Shown here piece by piece: positions 8,432-17,203 of a stretch of 50,056 nucleotides of DNA (the first letter of the stretch is position 1; every line of letters starts with the position of its first letter). The position numbers were made by a program, and so were the translations under genes. The notes under the pieces were generated by a model, which was not told where the DNA came from, ran no database searches, and saw only the letters and a program-made list of their open reading frames with translations. Source of the stretch: Bacteroidetes bacterium CG18_big_fil_WC_8_21_14_2_50_41_14 (GTDB lineage Bacteria > Bacteroidota > Bacteroidia > Bacteroidales > F082); assembly GCA_002771745.1 (NCBI GenBank), contig PCUL01000426.1:71241-121296 (forward strand), read 5' to 3'.

Positions 8432-10516
8432 ATGGGGAAGATTAAAGGAAAGATTGCTGTTAATTCACTCAGGATAGTTGAGACAGAAAAAAAACAGCGC
8501 CTCATTTTCAGCTGGATTTTGGTTATCCTGACCATGCTTCTCTATTACAATACTATTTTTAATTATTTTTCGCTGGATGATAATTACATCAACATTTCCA
8601 ACGAACAAAATATTCAGGGTATCAAGGCCATACCTGAAATATTTACCACCCTGTATTCAGATAATGGGGAACAAGCATATGGTTACAGGGCACTAACACG
8701 GGCCACCTTCGCCCTGGAGTACCAGTTTACTGCAAACAGTCCGTACAATCCATATATCAGTCATGGCATCAACCTGCTGTTGTATATTTTGGCGGCGCTG
8801 ATTTTATTCAGGGTGCTTAATCGGTTACTCAGGGAATATAATCCCTGGTTTGCTTTTTTGATAGTGGTCCTGTTTATTGCTCATCCTACGCATACAGAAG
8901 TAGTTGCGAGCATAAAAAACCGGGATATCCTTCTGCATTTTATTTTTGCTTTCTTAGCCATTATGCAATTTATCAGGTGGGTTGATCGCGATAAAACGAT
9001 CCATTTGATCATTGGGATGTTTTATTTTTTGTTGGCGTTGATATCGAAAGAGACAGCCATTGTTGAGATAGCTGTTTTCCCTTTGGTGCTCTATTTCTTT
9101 ACTGATATTTCAAAAAAGAGACTCATCGCTTTCGTGGGTATTTCGTTGGGGATCATCGTGTTGGTTTTTGGTTTGAGGATGTTGCTCTTGCCGGCTACAA
9201 ACCGGGTATATTCCTTTATGGAGAACCCGTTGGTTTTTGAAACAAATTTCGTAAAGCGCATTGCTACTGGTTTTTACGGTTTGGGGTTTTATCTCAAGTT
9301 ATTGATTATCCCATTCCCCCTCTTGTATTATTATGGATATAATATGATTCCCATTGTGGGATTTAATAATGTCTGGGTGATTTTTTCGGCAGGTGTTTAT
9401 GTTGGATTGTTCATTATTGCGATAATCAACCTGAAGGAAAAAAAACTCATCTCCTTTGTCATTCTATTCTTTCTGGTACACATGTCGATGTATGCCAATT
9501 TTGTGAAACCTGTTCCGGGAATTGTGGCCGATCGGTTTGTGTTTTTCGCCTCCCTCTCATTTGCTATGGCACTTGTTTGGGTGCTTTTCATATTATTTAA
9601 AGTAAAACCAACCCGGGGCATAGTTGGATCCGGGAAGATTACAGGTCTTGTTTTGGTGGTATTGGCCATATTGATACCCTATGGGTATTACGTCCATTAT
9701 CGAAATACGCAATGGAAAACGTTAAAAACCTTGTTTGAAGCTGACATGAATCGCCTTGATAATTCAGTGAAGGCCAATAACCTATATGCTTCTGATATCA
9801 TTTCGCGGGTAAATAAAGAACTGGCCAAACCGGTAAATCCATACAAATTTGTTATTAAGATGATTAACAAAGCAGAGGAGCACTTTCTCAAAGCTGTTGC
9901 GCTTGATTCAAGTCACGTAGCTTCTATCAATAGTTTGGGTATAATTTATTCCAGGATACACGGAAATCAGGCTTTGATTAGAGAAAAAGGGTATAAAAAG
10001 CAAGACCGTTTGGAGGAGGCAGAAAAAGCACATCTGGAAAGTATAGCTTATTTCAACAAAGCCATTGGCTATTTTCACGATGCCATCAAATATGATCCAA
10101 AAAACGGAAGTTCATTTTACAATTTGGGCAATACGTATGAAATGCAACAACAATGGGATTCGGCCACTTTCTACTATCAAAAGGAAATTGAAGCAGATGG
10201 CCCAACGGTTGTGAGCATGTCCAGGTTATCAAATATGTATTATAAGTCGGGGGATATCCAGGCGGCTATTCAGGAAAATGAAAAATTGATTCAGTTGTTC
10301 CCTGAGAGCTATCAGCCCTATATCAATTTAGGCAACTATGCTTTTGTGGCAAATGATACCACCGCCATGTTGTCACATTTTAAAAAGGCAGTAAAATTAG
10401 GTGCAGGCGGTGAAGTGTCCGGGTTTTTAGCATCGTATTATCACAACATTGGAGACACCAAAAATGCGGCCTATTATCAGGATATCTCAACTAAGGCCGC
10501 AAAAAACAAAAAATGA
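8432..10516 (+). CDS. GT-C-like polytopic membrane protein with C-terminal TPR repeats
   Basis: The protein (694 residues from ATG 8432) has about ten hydrophobic membrane segments between residues 20 and 420. The first exported loop carries FNYFSLDDNYINISNEQ, whose paired Asp fits the acidic catalytic motif of GT-C glycosyltransferases that use lipid-linked sugars. A soluble C-terminal third (about residues 480-690) contains TPR repeats, for example AIKYDPKNGSSFYNLGNTYE and LIQLFPESYQPYINLGNYAF. This architecture resembles eukaryotic TMTC O-mannosyltransferases, but neither donor nor acceptor can be read from the sequence. The ORF track start at 8414 is a TTG inside the promoter, so I use the ATG. 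The stop overlaps the KASIII start by four bases (ATGA), implying translational coupling. Confidence 0.75.
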   Translation: MGKIKGKIAVNSLRIVETEKKQRLIFSWILVILTMLLYYNTIFNYFSLDDNYINISNEQNIQGIKAIPEIFTTLYSDNGEQAYGYRALTRATFALEYQFTANSPYNPYISHGINLLLYILAALILFRVLNRLLREYNPWFAFLIVVLFIAHPTHTEVVASIKNRDILLHFIFAFLAIMQFIRWVDRDKTIHLIIGMFYFLLALISKETAIVEIAVFPLVLYFFTDISKKRLIAFVGISLGIIVLVFGLRMLLLPATNRVYSFMENPLVFETNFVKRIATGFYGLGFYLKLLIIPFPLLYYYGYNMIPIVGFNNVWVIFSAGVYVGLFIIAIINLKEKKLISFVILFFLVHMSMYANFVKPVPGIVADRFVFFASLSFAMALVWVLFILFKVKPTRGIVGSGKITGLVLVVLAILIPYGYYVHYRNTQWKTLKTLFEADMNRLDNSVKANNLYASDIISRVNKELAKPVNPYKFVIKMINKAEEHFLKAVALDSSHVASINSLGIIYSRIHGNQALIREKGYKKQDRLEEAEKAHLESIAYFNKAIGYFHDAIKYDPKNGSSFYNLGNTYEMQQQWDSATFYYQKEIEADGPTVVSMSRLSNMYYKSGDIQAAIQENEKLIQLFPESYQPYINLGNYAFVANDTTAMLSHFKKAVKLGAGGEVSGFLASYYHNIGDTKNAAYYQDISTKAAKNKK

Positions 10517-11526
10517 AATATTCACAAATTGAACATATTGCCACTTATTACCCCTTACATGTATTGACCAATGCAGGCTTACAGGAAGAGTTTCCTGGAT
10601 TTAAAATACAGGAAATGACCCGGTTAACAGGTGTTTCAAACCGGCATATTACTGCAAAAAACGAAACTTCCGTGGACATGGGAGCCAAGGCGGTGGAACG
10701 GCTATTTGCTGAATTTAGCGTGGATACGGATGAAATTGGCTACCTATTGTTTTGTTCAGCCGGAGGTGATTATATTACGCCCCCATCGGCCTGCATCCTG
10801 CACGACAGAGTTGACTTGCCTGCCCATTGCGGAGCCTTGGATTTTAACCAGGGCTGTACGGGGTTTTTATATGGGTTAAGCCTGGCAGACAGTTTAATTG
10901 GCGCGGGGCAGACAAAAAAAGTTCTGCTCGTTACCTCGGAGGCCATTACTAAAACCATTCATCCCAAAGACAAAGCCAACCGCTCTATTTTTGGAGATGC
11001 AGCTGCCGCCACTTTAATTTCGGCACGAGATACAAGTATTTTGTCAGGAGATTTCATTTTTGGTACCGATGGCAGCAGACATGAGCACATCATTATTCGT
11101 GAAGGCAGAGAACGTAACCCGTTGTTTAACAATGATGCTCGTGATTTTGTCGATAAACAAGGAAATATACGCAATCACCGCAATTTTTATATGAATGGTT
11201 CGGAGGTGTTTAATTTTTCAGTAGCCAAGGCTCCTGAACTGGTCGATGGGTTGTTGTCCCGATATCAGATGACATATGATGAGGTGGATTTGTTTATTTT
11301 TCATCAGGCCAATCGGATCATCATAGAAACCATTGGTCGTAAGCTTAAAATACCTGAAAACAAATTGATTATCGAAATTCAGGATACGGGTAATACGGTT
11401 TCGTCCACCATACCCATTGCTTTAAAAAAGCTCGAGCAAAAAGGGCTCCTCAAACGAGGCATGACCTTGTTGCTTGCCGGATTTGGTGTGGGCTTTTCGT
11501 GGGGGGGAACCATAATAAAATATTAG
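10513..11526 (+). CDS. 3-oxoacyl-ACP synthase III (FabH-like thiolase-fold enzyme)
   Basis: This thiolase-fold condensing enzyme transfers or condenses acyl groups. The catalytic triad is intact: Cys115 in DFNQGCTGFLYGL, His264 in FIFHQANRII and Asn294 in DTGNTVSSTIPIAL. The C-terminal GVGFSWGG motif is also present. The length (337 residues) is normal for the family. It is translationally coupled to the GT-C/TPR gene rather than to fatty-acid genes (fabD is about 3 kb away on the other strand, with no acpP or fabF nearby). Family members in such settings often act in special lipid or secondary pathways, using an acyl group primed by a FAAL. It could still be the housekeeping FabH; a search for a second copy in the genome would settle that. 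Confidence 0.85.
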   Translation: MKYSQIEHIATYYPLHVLTNAGLQEEFPGFKIQEMTRLTGVSNRHITAKNETSVDMGAKAVERLFAEFSVDTDEIGYLLFCSAGGDYITPPSACILHDRVDLPAHCGALDFNQGCTGFLYGLSLADSLIGAGQTKKVLLVTSEAITKTIHPKDKANRSIFGDAAAATLISARDTSILSGDFIFGTDGSRHEHIIIREGRERNPLFNNDARDFVDKQGNIRNHRNFYMNGSEVFNFSVAKAPELVDGLLSRYQMTYDEVDLFIFHQANRIIIETIGRKLKIPENKLIIEIQDTGNTVSSTIPIALKKLEQKGLLKRGMTLLLAGFGVGFSWGGTIIKY

Positions 11527-11568
11527 CGAATAGCTCCTCAAGGTTTCTCATCCCGATTGTTTCCTCAT

Positions 11569-12447
11569 TTACATTGCAGCCACTCTGTCGAGCATTTCAA
11601 CAATCAGGTGTTTCATGCTTTCTTTGTAATTGGGATTGAATTGATTGGTCGCCCTATTGGCGATGACGTCGCAAACGGTAAGTGCCTGATGTCCAAGCAT
11701 GGATGAGATAACATAGAGTGCCGAAGTTTCCATTTCAAAATTCGATACCCGGTATCCATTCCATGAGAATTGAGTAGCTCTTGGAATAAATGTTTTGTCC
11801 AAAACGGCTAACCGGAGTTCCCTTCCCTGAGGAGCGTAAAATCCCGGTGCCGTCAATGTAATACCCTTTTTCATACCTACTCCCAGTTTTGACAACAATA
11901 CGGGAGATGCTTCAATGCCGTAGGGTCGTGGTAGATAGGGGTCTGCACTCACCTGTGAAATAAAACTGGTGGTCATGTCCATGTTGATGGTTTCCGGGCC
12001 TTTCTCATAAAAATAAGCCAGCCCGTCCAGGCCAATGGCAGCAGCCGAAACAAGAAAAGAATCTACTACCGGGATGTCCTCCTGAAGCGCTCCGGATGTG
12101 CCAATCCGGATGAAGTTCAACGATGTCAGGTGTTTTTTCGGTTTTAATTGATCAAGTTCAATGTTAAACAAGGCATCTACTTCGTTTAAAACGATTTCGA
12201 TGTTGTCAGGGCCCATGCCGGTTGACATCACGCTCATTCGCTTTCCTTTGTAGACTCCTGTGTAAGTGATCATTTCACGGTTTTGACGGTGTAGCTCAAC
12301 CGTATCGAAATAGTCGGAAATCGTTTTTGCCCTTCCGGGATCACCGACCAGGAAAATGTTTTCAGCCAATTCGCCAGGGTGCAGGTGGATATGATAAATG
12401 GAGCCATCAGTATTCCGAACCAGTTCAGCGTGATTTATCTTCTTCAT
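11569..12447 (-). CDS. Nucleoside phosphorylase, uridine phosphorylase-like
   Basis: This enzyme cleaves a nucleoside with phosphate to the free base and (deoxy)ribose-1-phosphate, for nucleoside salvage in the cytoplasm. Motifs in order are IFLVGDPGRAKTIS (phosphate site), MSVMSTGMGPDNIEIV, FIRIGTSGALQ, and YRVSNFEMETSALYVISSML with the ribose-binding EMET. The GDPGR and FEMET pattern fits the PNP/UDP phosphorylase superfamily and leans to uridine phosphorylase; substrate choice is inferred. The ORF track start (12504) adds a leader encoded over the promoter; I use ATG 12447 (MKKINHAELV), giving 292 residues. It is divergent from the universal stress gene, with back-to-back -7 elements between them. 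Confidence 0.85.
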   Translation of the reverse strand: MKKINHAELVRNTDGSIYHIHLHPGELAENIFLVGDPGRAKTISDYFDTVELHRQNREMITYTGVYKGKRMSVMSTGMGPDNIEIVLNEVDALFNIELDQLKPKKHLTSLNFIRIGTSGALQEDIPVVDSFLVSAAAIGLDGLAYFYEKGPETINMDMTTSFISQVSADPYLPRPYGIEASPVLLSKLGVGMKKGITLTAPGFYAPQGRELRLAVLDKTFIPRATQFSWNGYRVSNFEMETSALYVISSMLGHQALTVCDVIANRATNQFNPNYKESMKHLIVEMLDRVAAM

Positions 12448-12474
12448 AGTGTGTAATTCAAAAAAAGAAATAAG

Positions 12475-12482
12475 TAAGTTTG
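12475..12482 (+). promoter_or_regulatory. Candidate -7 element for the universal stress gene
   Basis: TAAGTTTG matches TAnnTTTG and lies 21 bases before ATG 12504. It directly abuts the opposing -7 element at 12483. Confidence 0.55.
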
Positions 12483-12490
12483 CAAAGATA
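12483..12490 (-). promoter_or_regulatory. Candidate -7 element for the nucleoside phosphorylase gene
   Basis: Read on the minus strand it is TATCTTTG, 35 bases before the ATG at 12447. Together with 12475-12482 it makes TAAGTTTGCAAAGATA, two -7 boxes touching head to head. Confidence 0.5.
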
Positions 12491-12503
12491 ACGTTAAACC
12501 TCA

Positions 12504-13391
12504 ATGTTTATGCTAACTTTACCTGAAACCATACTTGTGCCCATCGATTTTAACGAGCAGTCGATGCATGCCATGAATCGATCATACGACTTCGCCCGTT
12601 TTTTAGGACTTGAAATAGTACTTTTATATGTATTTGAAAATCAAGAGTATGCCGATTCATTTTTTACAAAGGATGAATTGGTAAGCAAAATAACAGGCCA
12701 GCTTACCCAAACAGCAAACGAAGTTCATGAAAAAACCGGGCTTAAAGTGACTACACAACTCAAGACAGGTAAAGTGTACGAAGAAGTGCTGAAAACTGCC
12801 AGGGAAATGAATTCCAGGTATATTTTGATGGGGACAAATAGTGCTTCTGAAAATGTGCGAATGGATAAAAACCAATTGGGCAGCAACACATCAAAAATTA
12901 TCCGTCAATCACCCATTCCTGTGATAACCATAAATGGCAAGGAGAAGTTCCGGTTCTGTCATAATATACTCCTTCCACTTGATTTAACCAAAGAAACCAG
13001 ACAGAAAGTGACCTATGCCATTGAACTTGCAAGACGCTTTGGTGCAGGTATAAAGGTGGTTTCTGTGCTTTGGTCCAGGCACGACAAGGAAATTAAAAGC
13101 GAATTGGTTCTTCAGATGGATCAGGTGCAACGGTTTATTGAAAATGAAAATATCAGGTGCACCAGCCAGTTGATAGAGACAGAAGGCGGCCAGAAGATGC
13201 TGGTACCCGGTTTGTTGCAATATGTTGATGAGCAAGGTGATGTGGATTTAATTATGATCATGACTCAACAAGAGAACAAACTGGTGGAATATTTCCTCGG
13301 ATCGGCTGCCCAGTCCATTATCCGCATGTCGAAAGTAGCGGTGATGTCGATCACTCCCTTTGAATTGGGAACTTTTGAGCTAACTTTCTAA
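12504..13391 (+). CDS. Universal stress protein with two UspA domains
   Basis: Two tandem UspA folds are visible in 295 residues. The first begins TILVPIDFNEQSMHAMNRSYDFA and ends QLGSNTSKIIRQSPIPVITI; the second begins HNILLPLDLTKETRQKVTYAIELA and ends LGSAAQSIIRMSKVAVMSI. The first nucleotide loop (MGTNSASENVRMDKNQLGSN) keeps its ends but departs from the strict G-x2-G-x9-G(S/T) ATP motif, so ATP binding is uncertain. Family members are cytoplasmic and induced by stress or growth arrest; the precise role here is not shown. The start is ATG 12504; a second ATG lies six bases later. CinA follows after 25 bases and may share the transcript. Confidence 0.87.
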   Translation: MFMLTLPETILVPIDFNEQSMHAMNRSYDFARFLGLEIVLLYVFENQEYADSFFTKDELVSKITGQLTQTANEVHEKTGLKVTTQLKTGKVYEEVLKTAREMNSRYILMGTNSASENVRMDKNQLGSNTSKIIRQSPIPVITINGKEKFRFCHNILLPLDLTKETRQKVTYAIELARRFGAGIKVVSVLWSRHDKEIKSELVLQMDQVQRFIENENIRCTSQLIETEGGQKMLVPGLLQYVDEQGDVDLIMIMTQQENKLVEYFLGSAAQSIIRMSKVAVMSITPFELGTFELTF

Positions 13392-13416
13392 TTCAAAAAC
13401 AATAACCCTTTTTATC

Positions 13417-14673
13417 ATGGTATTTACCGAAATTATCAGCATTGGAGATGAATTGCTGATCGGACAGGTTGTGAACACCAATGCCAGTTGGATGGCTTCG
13501 GAACTCAATAAAAATGGCATCAACGTTGTTCAGATAACGGCCATCAGCGATCGGAAGGAACATATTTGGAAAGCGCTTGATGAAGCACTAGAACGTGGGC
13601 AGATTGTTATACTGACCGGCGGACTTGGCCCCACGAAAGATGATATCACCAAACCTGCTCTAGCTTCCTATTTTGATTCAAAAATGGTCTTCCATCAACC
13701 TACCTTTGAGCATATCAAAAAGTTGTTCTCAGAACGCCATTATCCTGTGACTGATGTCAATCGACTTCAGGCAGAAATCCCGGAGAAATGTATCCCTTTG
13801 GTAAATCCTCATGGAACTGCTCCCGGCATGTGGTTCGAAAAGGAAGGTAAGATAGTAGTCTCCTTGCCGGGAGTCCCATTTGAGATGAAATCCCTGATCA
13901 CTGATGAAGTAATTCCCCGCCTGAAACAAAAATTGGCTTTGGGAACCATCTATCATAAAACAACGATGACCCATGGAATGGGGGAATCAGCATTGGCAGA
14001 GTTGATCAGTGATTGGGAATCGGCTTTGCCTGAAACCATGAAACTGGCTTACCTTCCTCAACCCGGGATTGTGCGGTTGCGACTCTCTGTTTCCGGCGAT
14101 CAGGATAGTAAACTAAAGGAAGCTGTAGATGAGCAATGCCGGCAATTAAGCACCATCATACCAGATCTGATATTTGGTTATGACGATCTCACTATGGAGG
14201 AAGTAGTAGGGAATTATTTAAAAAAATCACACAAGACGCTTTCGGCAGCGGAAAGTTGCACAGGAGGTTATCTTTCGCACCTGATTACCAGTATACCCGG
14301 AAGTTCGGCCTATTTTAAAGGCTCGGTGGTAAGTTATACCAACGAAGCAAAAGGTGAACTTTTGGGTGTTCCCGAGCAACAAATTATTAAACATGGCGCT
14401 GTAAGCCAAGAGGTTGCCGAATCCATGGCACTTGGAGCCTTAAATCGGTTTTCTTCGGATTATGCACTCGCCATCAGTGGCATTGCCGGACCGGATGGTG
14501 GCACACCAGACAAACCCGTAGGAACGGTTTGGATTGCATTGGCTTCATCAGATGGGATAACATCCCGACTGTTTCATTATGGAGAACATCGGGGTCGAAA
14601 TATTCGGAGGTCAGCCCTTTCGGCCCTCAATATGTTACGCCTTGAGCTGAAATTGAGACAAGCGGGGGAATAA
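13417..14673 (+). CDS. cinA: CinA-family protein (NMN deamidase-type)
   Basis: This is a full-length (418 residue) two-domain CinA. The N-terminal molybdopterin-binding-like domain (COG1058) starts EIISIGDELLIGQVVNTNASW and includes ILTGGLGPTKDDITKPAL; homologues hydrolyse ADP-ribose. The C-terminal PncC domain has AAESCTGGYLSHLITSIPGS (catalytic Ser region) and ALAISGIAGPDGGTPDKPVG, as in enzymes that convert nicotinamide mononucleotide to nicotinate mononucleotide for NAD recycling. Both domains look intact. The competence role in its name comes from Gram-positive relatives and should not be assumed here. It ends just before a bidirectional terminator. Confidence 0.9.
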   Translation: MVFTEIISIGDELLIGQVVNTNASWMASELNKNGINVVQITAISDRKEHIWKALDEALERGQIVILTGGLGPTKDDITKPALASYFDSKMVFHQPTFEHIKKLFSERHYPVTDVNRLQAEIPEKCIPLVNPHGTAPGMWFEKEGKIVVSLPGVPFEMKSLITDEVIPRLKQKLALGTIYHKTTMTHGMGESALAELISDWESALPETMKLAYLPQPGIVRLRLSVSGDQDSKLKEAVDEQCRQLSTIIPDLIFGYDDLTMEEVVGNYLKKSHKTLSAAESCTGGYLSHLITSIPGSSAYFKGSVVSYTNEAKGELLGVPEQQIIKHGAVSQEVAESMALGALNRFSSDYALAISGIAGPDGGTPDKPVGTVWIALASSDGITSRLFHYGEHRGRNIRRSALSALNMLRLELKLRQAGE

Positions 14674-14694
14674 AAATTATGTTAAAACAAAAAA

Positions 14695-14717
14695 GCCGGC
14701 ATCTACCGGCTTTTTTT
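14695..14717. terminator. Bidirectional terminator between cinA and fabD
   Basis: GCCGG-catcta-CCGGC is followed by seven T residues and preceded by an A-rich run. The fabD stop codon (14716-14718) overlaps the T-tract. Confidence 0.85.
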
Positions 14718-15597
14718 ATATTCCCGCACTCATTGTTACCACCTTACGGTCAATCTTCTTAAATAGCCCCTGAAGCACAGTTCCCGGACCCACTTCAACA
14801 ATATTATTTGCGCCGTCAGCAATCATATTTTGCATGGTCTTCGTCCATCTAACGGGCGAAGTCAACTGTTTTATGAGGTTGTTTTTTATAATCTCGGGGT
14901 CGGTTACCGATTGTCCGGTTACATTCTGATAAATAGAACAAATTCCTTTATTGAATTTTGTTGTGTTGATAGCTTCACCCAATTCAATGCGGGCAGGCTC
15001 CATCAACGGAGAATGAAATGCCCCTCCAACTTTAAGAATCATGGCTCTTTTGGCACCTGCGGCGGTACATTTTTCAATGGCTTGTTCAATACCGGCAACC
15101 GAACCTGAAATCACCAATTGCCCCGGACTGTTATAATTCGCAGGGACAACTACATCATGAATACTTCCACAAATGCGTTCAACCTCTTCATCGGGCAACC
15201 CCAGTATGGCCGCCATAGTCGATGGTTCAGCCTCACAGGCTTTTTGCATGGACGCGGCTCTTTTGGACACCAGTTTTAGTCCATCTTCAAATGTGAGAAC
15301 CCCAATAGCTACCAATGCGCTAAACTCACCCAACGAGTGGCCTGCAACCATATCTGGTTTAAAATCTTCGCCCATCACGGCAGCTAAAATTACCGAATGA
15401 AGAAAGATAGCAGGCTGAGTTACATTGGTCTGTTTCAGTTCGTCTTCAGTACCATCGAACATGATGTCAGTAATTTTAAATTTTAACAGGCCGTTGGCCT
15501 TTTGGAACATCTCTTTGGCCTTGGGCGACTTTTCAAAAAGGTCTTTGCCCATACCGACATACTGAGCTCCCTGACCGGGAAAAACATACGCGTTCAT
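14716..15597 (-). CDS. fabD: Malonyl-CoA:ACP transacylase FabD
   Basis: FabD moves malonyl groups from CoA to acyl carrier protein for chain extension in fatty-acid synthesis. The 293-residue protein has the opening YVFPGQGAQYVGMG, the nucleophile Ser88 in VAGHSLGEFSAL, Arg113 in SKRAASMQ, and His195 in GGAFHSPLM. The NYNSPGQLVISG segment is also typical. It is monocistronic by position, with 115 bases to the BI-1 gene upstream and a terminator right at its stop. No other fab genes are adjacent, unlike the fab clusters of many bacteria. It may supply malonyl-ACP for the KASIII homologue, but that is inference. Confidence 0.94.
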   Translation of the reverse strand: MNAYVFPGQGAQYVGMGKDLFEKSPKAKEMFQKANGLLKFKITDIMFDGTEDELKQTNVTQPAIFLHSVILAAVMGEDFKPDMVAGHSLGEFSALVAIGVLTFEDGLKLVSKRAASMQKACEAEPSTMAAILGLPDEEVERICGSIHDVVVPANYNSPGQLVISGSVAGIEQAIEKCTAAGAKRAMILKVGGAFHSPLMEPARIELGEAINTTKFNKGICSIYQNVTGQSVTDPEIIKNNLIKQLTSPVRWTKTMQNMIADGANNIVEVGPGTVLQGLFKKIDRKVVTMSAGI

Positions 15598-15712
15598 AAA
15601 AAAGGGATTTATTTATCAATCTATTATCATGATGACTGTCAACTTTGGGTTTTATAAGTTAATAAAGTTTTCAATCATCAGACTTTTGATGTTAAGTAAG
15701 GTACTGTGATCA

Positions 15713-16438
15713 TTATTTTCTGTTGCCAAAAAATCTCAGCAAAAATAAGAATAAATTAATGAAATCAAGATATAATGTGAGCGCCCCGAAAATGGTCATT
15801 TTGCGCATGTTCTCACTATCAGCCTCGGCACTACTTCCTATTCGTTTTAGTTTTTGAACATCATAAGCGGTAAGGCCTGTAAAAACAAGCACTCCAATAA
15901 AACTGATGATGTAATCCATCTGCGAACTCTGCATGAAAATATTGACCACGGAGGCAATAATAATACCAACCAGTCCCATCATCATAATGCTGCCGAACTT
16001 TGTTAAATCGGTTTTTGTGGTGTATCCCAAAACGGCCATAAAGCCAAACATGCCGGTAGTAATTAAAAAGGTTTTGGCAATGGAGGGGAGGGTATACATA
16101 AAGAAGATAAAGCTTAGGCTCATACCCATCAGAATGGAGTATACAACAAACACCAGGAGCAGGGTTGAAGCCGACATGCGGTTAAAGCCTGCTGACATCC
16201 ACAATACCAGACCCAGCGGAGCTAGCATAATCACCCATCCCATCATGGTCATTCCGCCCGTTTCGGCATGATATAGTACGCTCATCAGTTGTGGACTGGT
16301 AGCAAAAAACCAGGAGGTGAGTGCGGTAATACCCAGCGCGATGCCCATCCACATGAAAACACCAGACAGAAAAGTTTGAGAAACAGCAATGGTTTCCTCG
16401 CGACGATTGGTGTAGTTAATTGGATTTATTTGGTTCAT
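15713..16438 (-). CDS. Bax inhibitor-1/YccA-family membrane protein
   Basis: This integral inner-membrane protein has about seven hydrophobic helices, beginning with FLSGVFMWMGIALGITALTSW and ending FINLFLFLLRFFGNRK. The conserved TAYDVQKLKRI motif near the sixth helix and the final acidic/aromatic DFINLF segment mark the BI-1 (TMBIM/YccA) family, whose bacterial members include a pH-sensitive calcium leak channel (BsYetJ) and the FtsH-associated YccA. Which role applies here cannot be told. The track start at 16447 is a TTG; the ATG at 16438 (MNQINPINYTN) is better, giving 241 residues. Confidence 0.88.
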   Translation of the reverse strand: MNQINPINYTNRREETIAVSQTFLSGVFMWMGIALGITALTSWFFATSPQLMSVLYHAETGGMTMMGWVIMLAPLGLVLWMSAGFNRMSASTLLLVFVVYSILMGMSLSFIFFMYTLPSIAKTFLITTGMFGFMAVLGYTTKTDLTKFGSIMMMGLVGIIIASVVNIFMQSSQMDYIISFIGVLVFTGLTAYDVQKLKRIGSSAEADSENMRKMTIFGALTLYLDFINLFLFLLRFFGNRK

Positions 16439-16526
16439 TTTGATCAATGTTTTTTGTTAAACGGAAATTTATTAAAAATATTCTTAATCAGATAAGTGAA
16501 ATTCTTGTTGATTTATATAAAAAAAC

Positions 16527-17144
16527 TTAAGATAGTTTAGATGAAATCAGACTAATGAATTCGGCCCTGGTTTCTGCACGATTAAATGCACCCGTAAAAT
16601 CACTGGTGGTAGTTACTGAGCTTTGCTTCTGTACCCCACGCATCGACATACAAAGGTGTCTCGCTTCAATTACCACCGCTACTCCCAAGGGGTTCAGTAT
16701 GTTTTGAATGGCTTCTTTAATTTGTGAGGTCAGTCGTTCCTGCACTTGCAACCGGCGTGAATACGCTTCTACTATACGTGCTATTTTACTCAATCCTGTG
16801 ATATAACCGTTTGGAATATAAGCCACATGCGCTTTACCTATAAAGGGAATCATGTGGTGTTCGCACAAACTGAAGATTTCGATGTCCTTAACAATGACCA
16901 TCTCACGGTAGTCTTCCTTAAATTTAGCCGAAAGCAAGATTTCTTCAGGATTGTGATCGTAGCCTTGTGTTAAGAACTGAATCGATTTGGCAACACGAAG
17001 CGGAGTGTCGATCAGCCCTTCTCGTGAAGGATCTTCCCCAATCAATTTTAATATCTCGTGGTAATGGTATTGTAGTTTTTTTAAATTTTCAGGGTCATAG
17101 GATTCCATCTTTTCGTAACCCAGTAAATGTTTTATTTTTTCCAT
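16527..17144 (-). CDS. folE: GTP cyclohydrolase I FolE
   Basis: FolE converts GTP to 7,8-dihydroneopterin triphosphate, the first step of folate, queuosine and biopterin synthesis. The zinc ligands are present: Cys94 and His97 in [10 protein letters not shown] and Cys165 in [29 protein letters not shown] and [12 protein letters not shown] complete the usual core, so this is a type IA, zinc-dependent enzyme of normal length (205 residues). It lies 59 bases downstream of the PTPS-like gene on the same strand, so the two consecutive pterin steps are probably one transcript, with the second-step gene placed first. Confidence 0.95.
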   Translation of the reverse strand: MEKIKHLLGYEKMESYDPENLKKLQYHYHEILKLIGEDPSREGLIDTPLRVAKSIQFLTQGYDHNPEEILLSAKFKEDYREMVIVKDIEIFSLCEHHMIPFIGKAHVAYIPNGYITGLSKIARIVEAYSRRLQVQERLTSQIKEAIQNILNPLGVAVVIEARHLCMSMRGVQKQSSVTTTSDFTGAFNRAETRAEFISLISSKLS

Positions 17145-17203
17145 GAGAATGATGTTATAGCCAAACAGCCCTTCAAAAAAGATGCCAGGGCATATTGGCA
17201 GGA

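Noticed and set aside
11527-11568. Terminator between the converging KASIII and phosphorylase genes
   Set aside because: No stable stem with a T-run is present in the 42-base gap.
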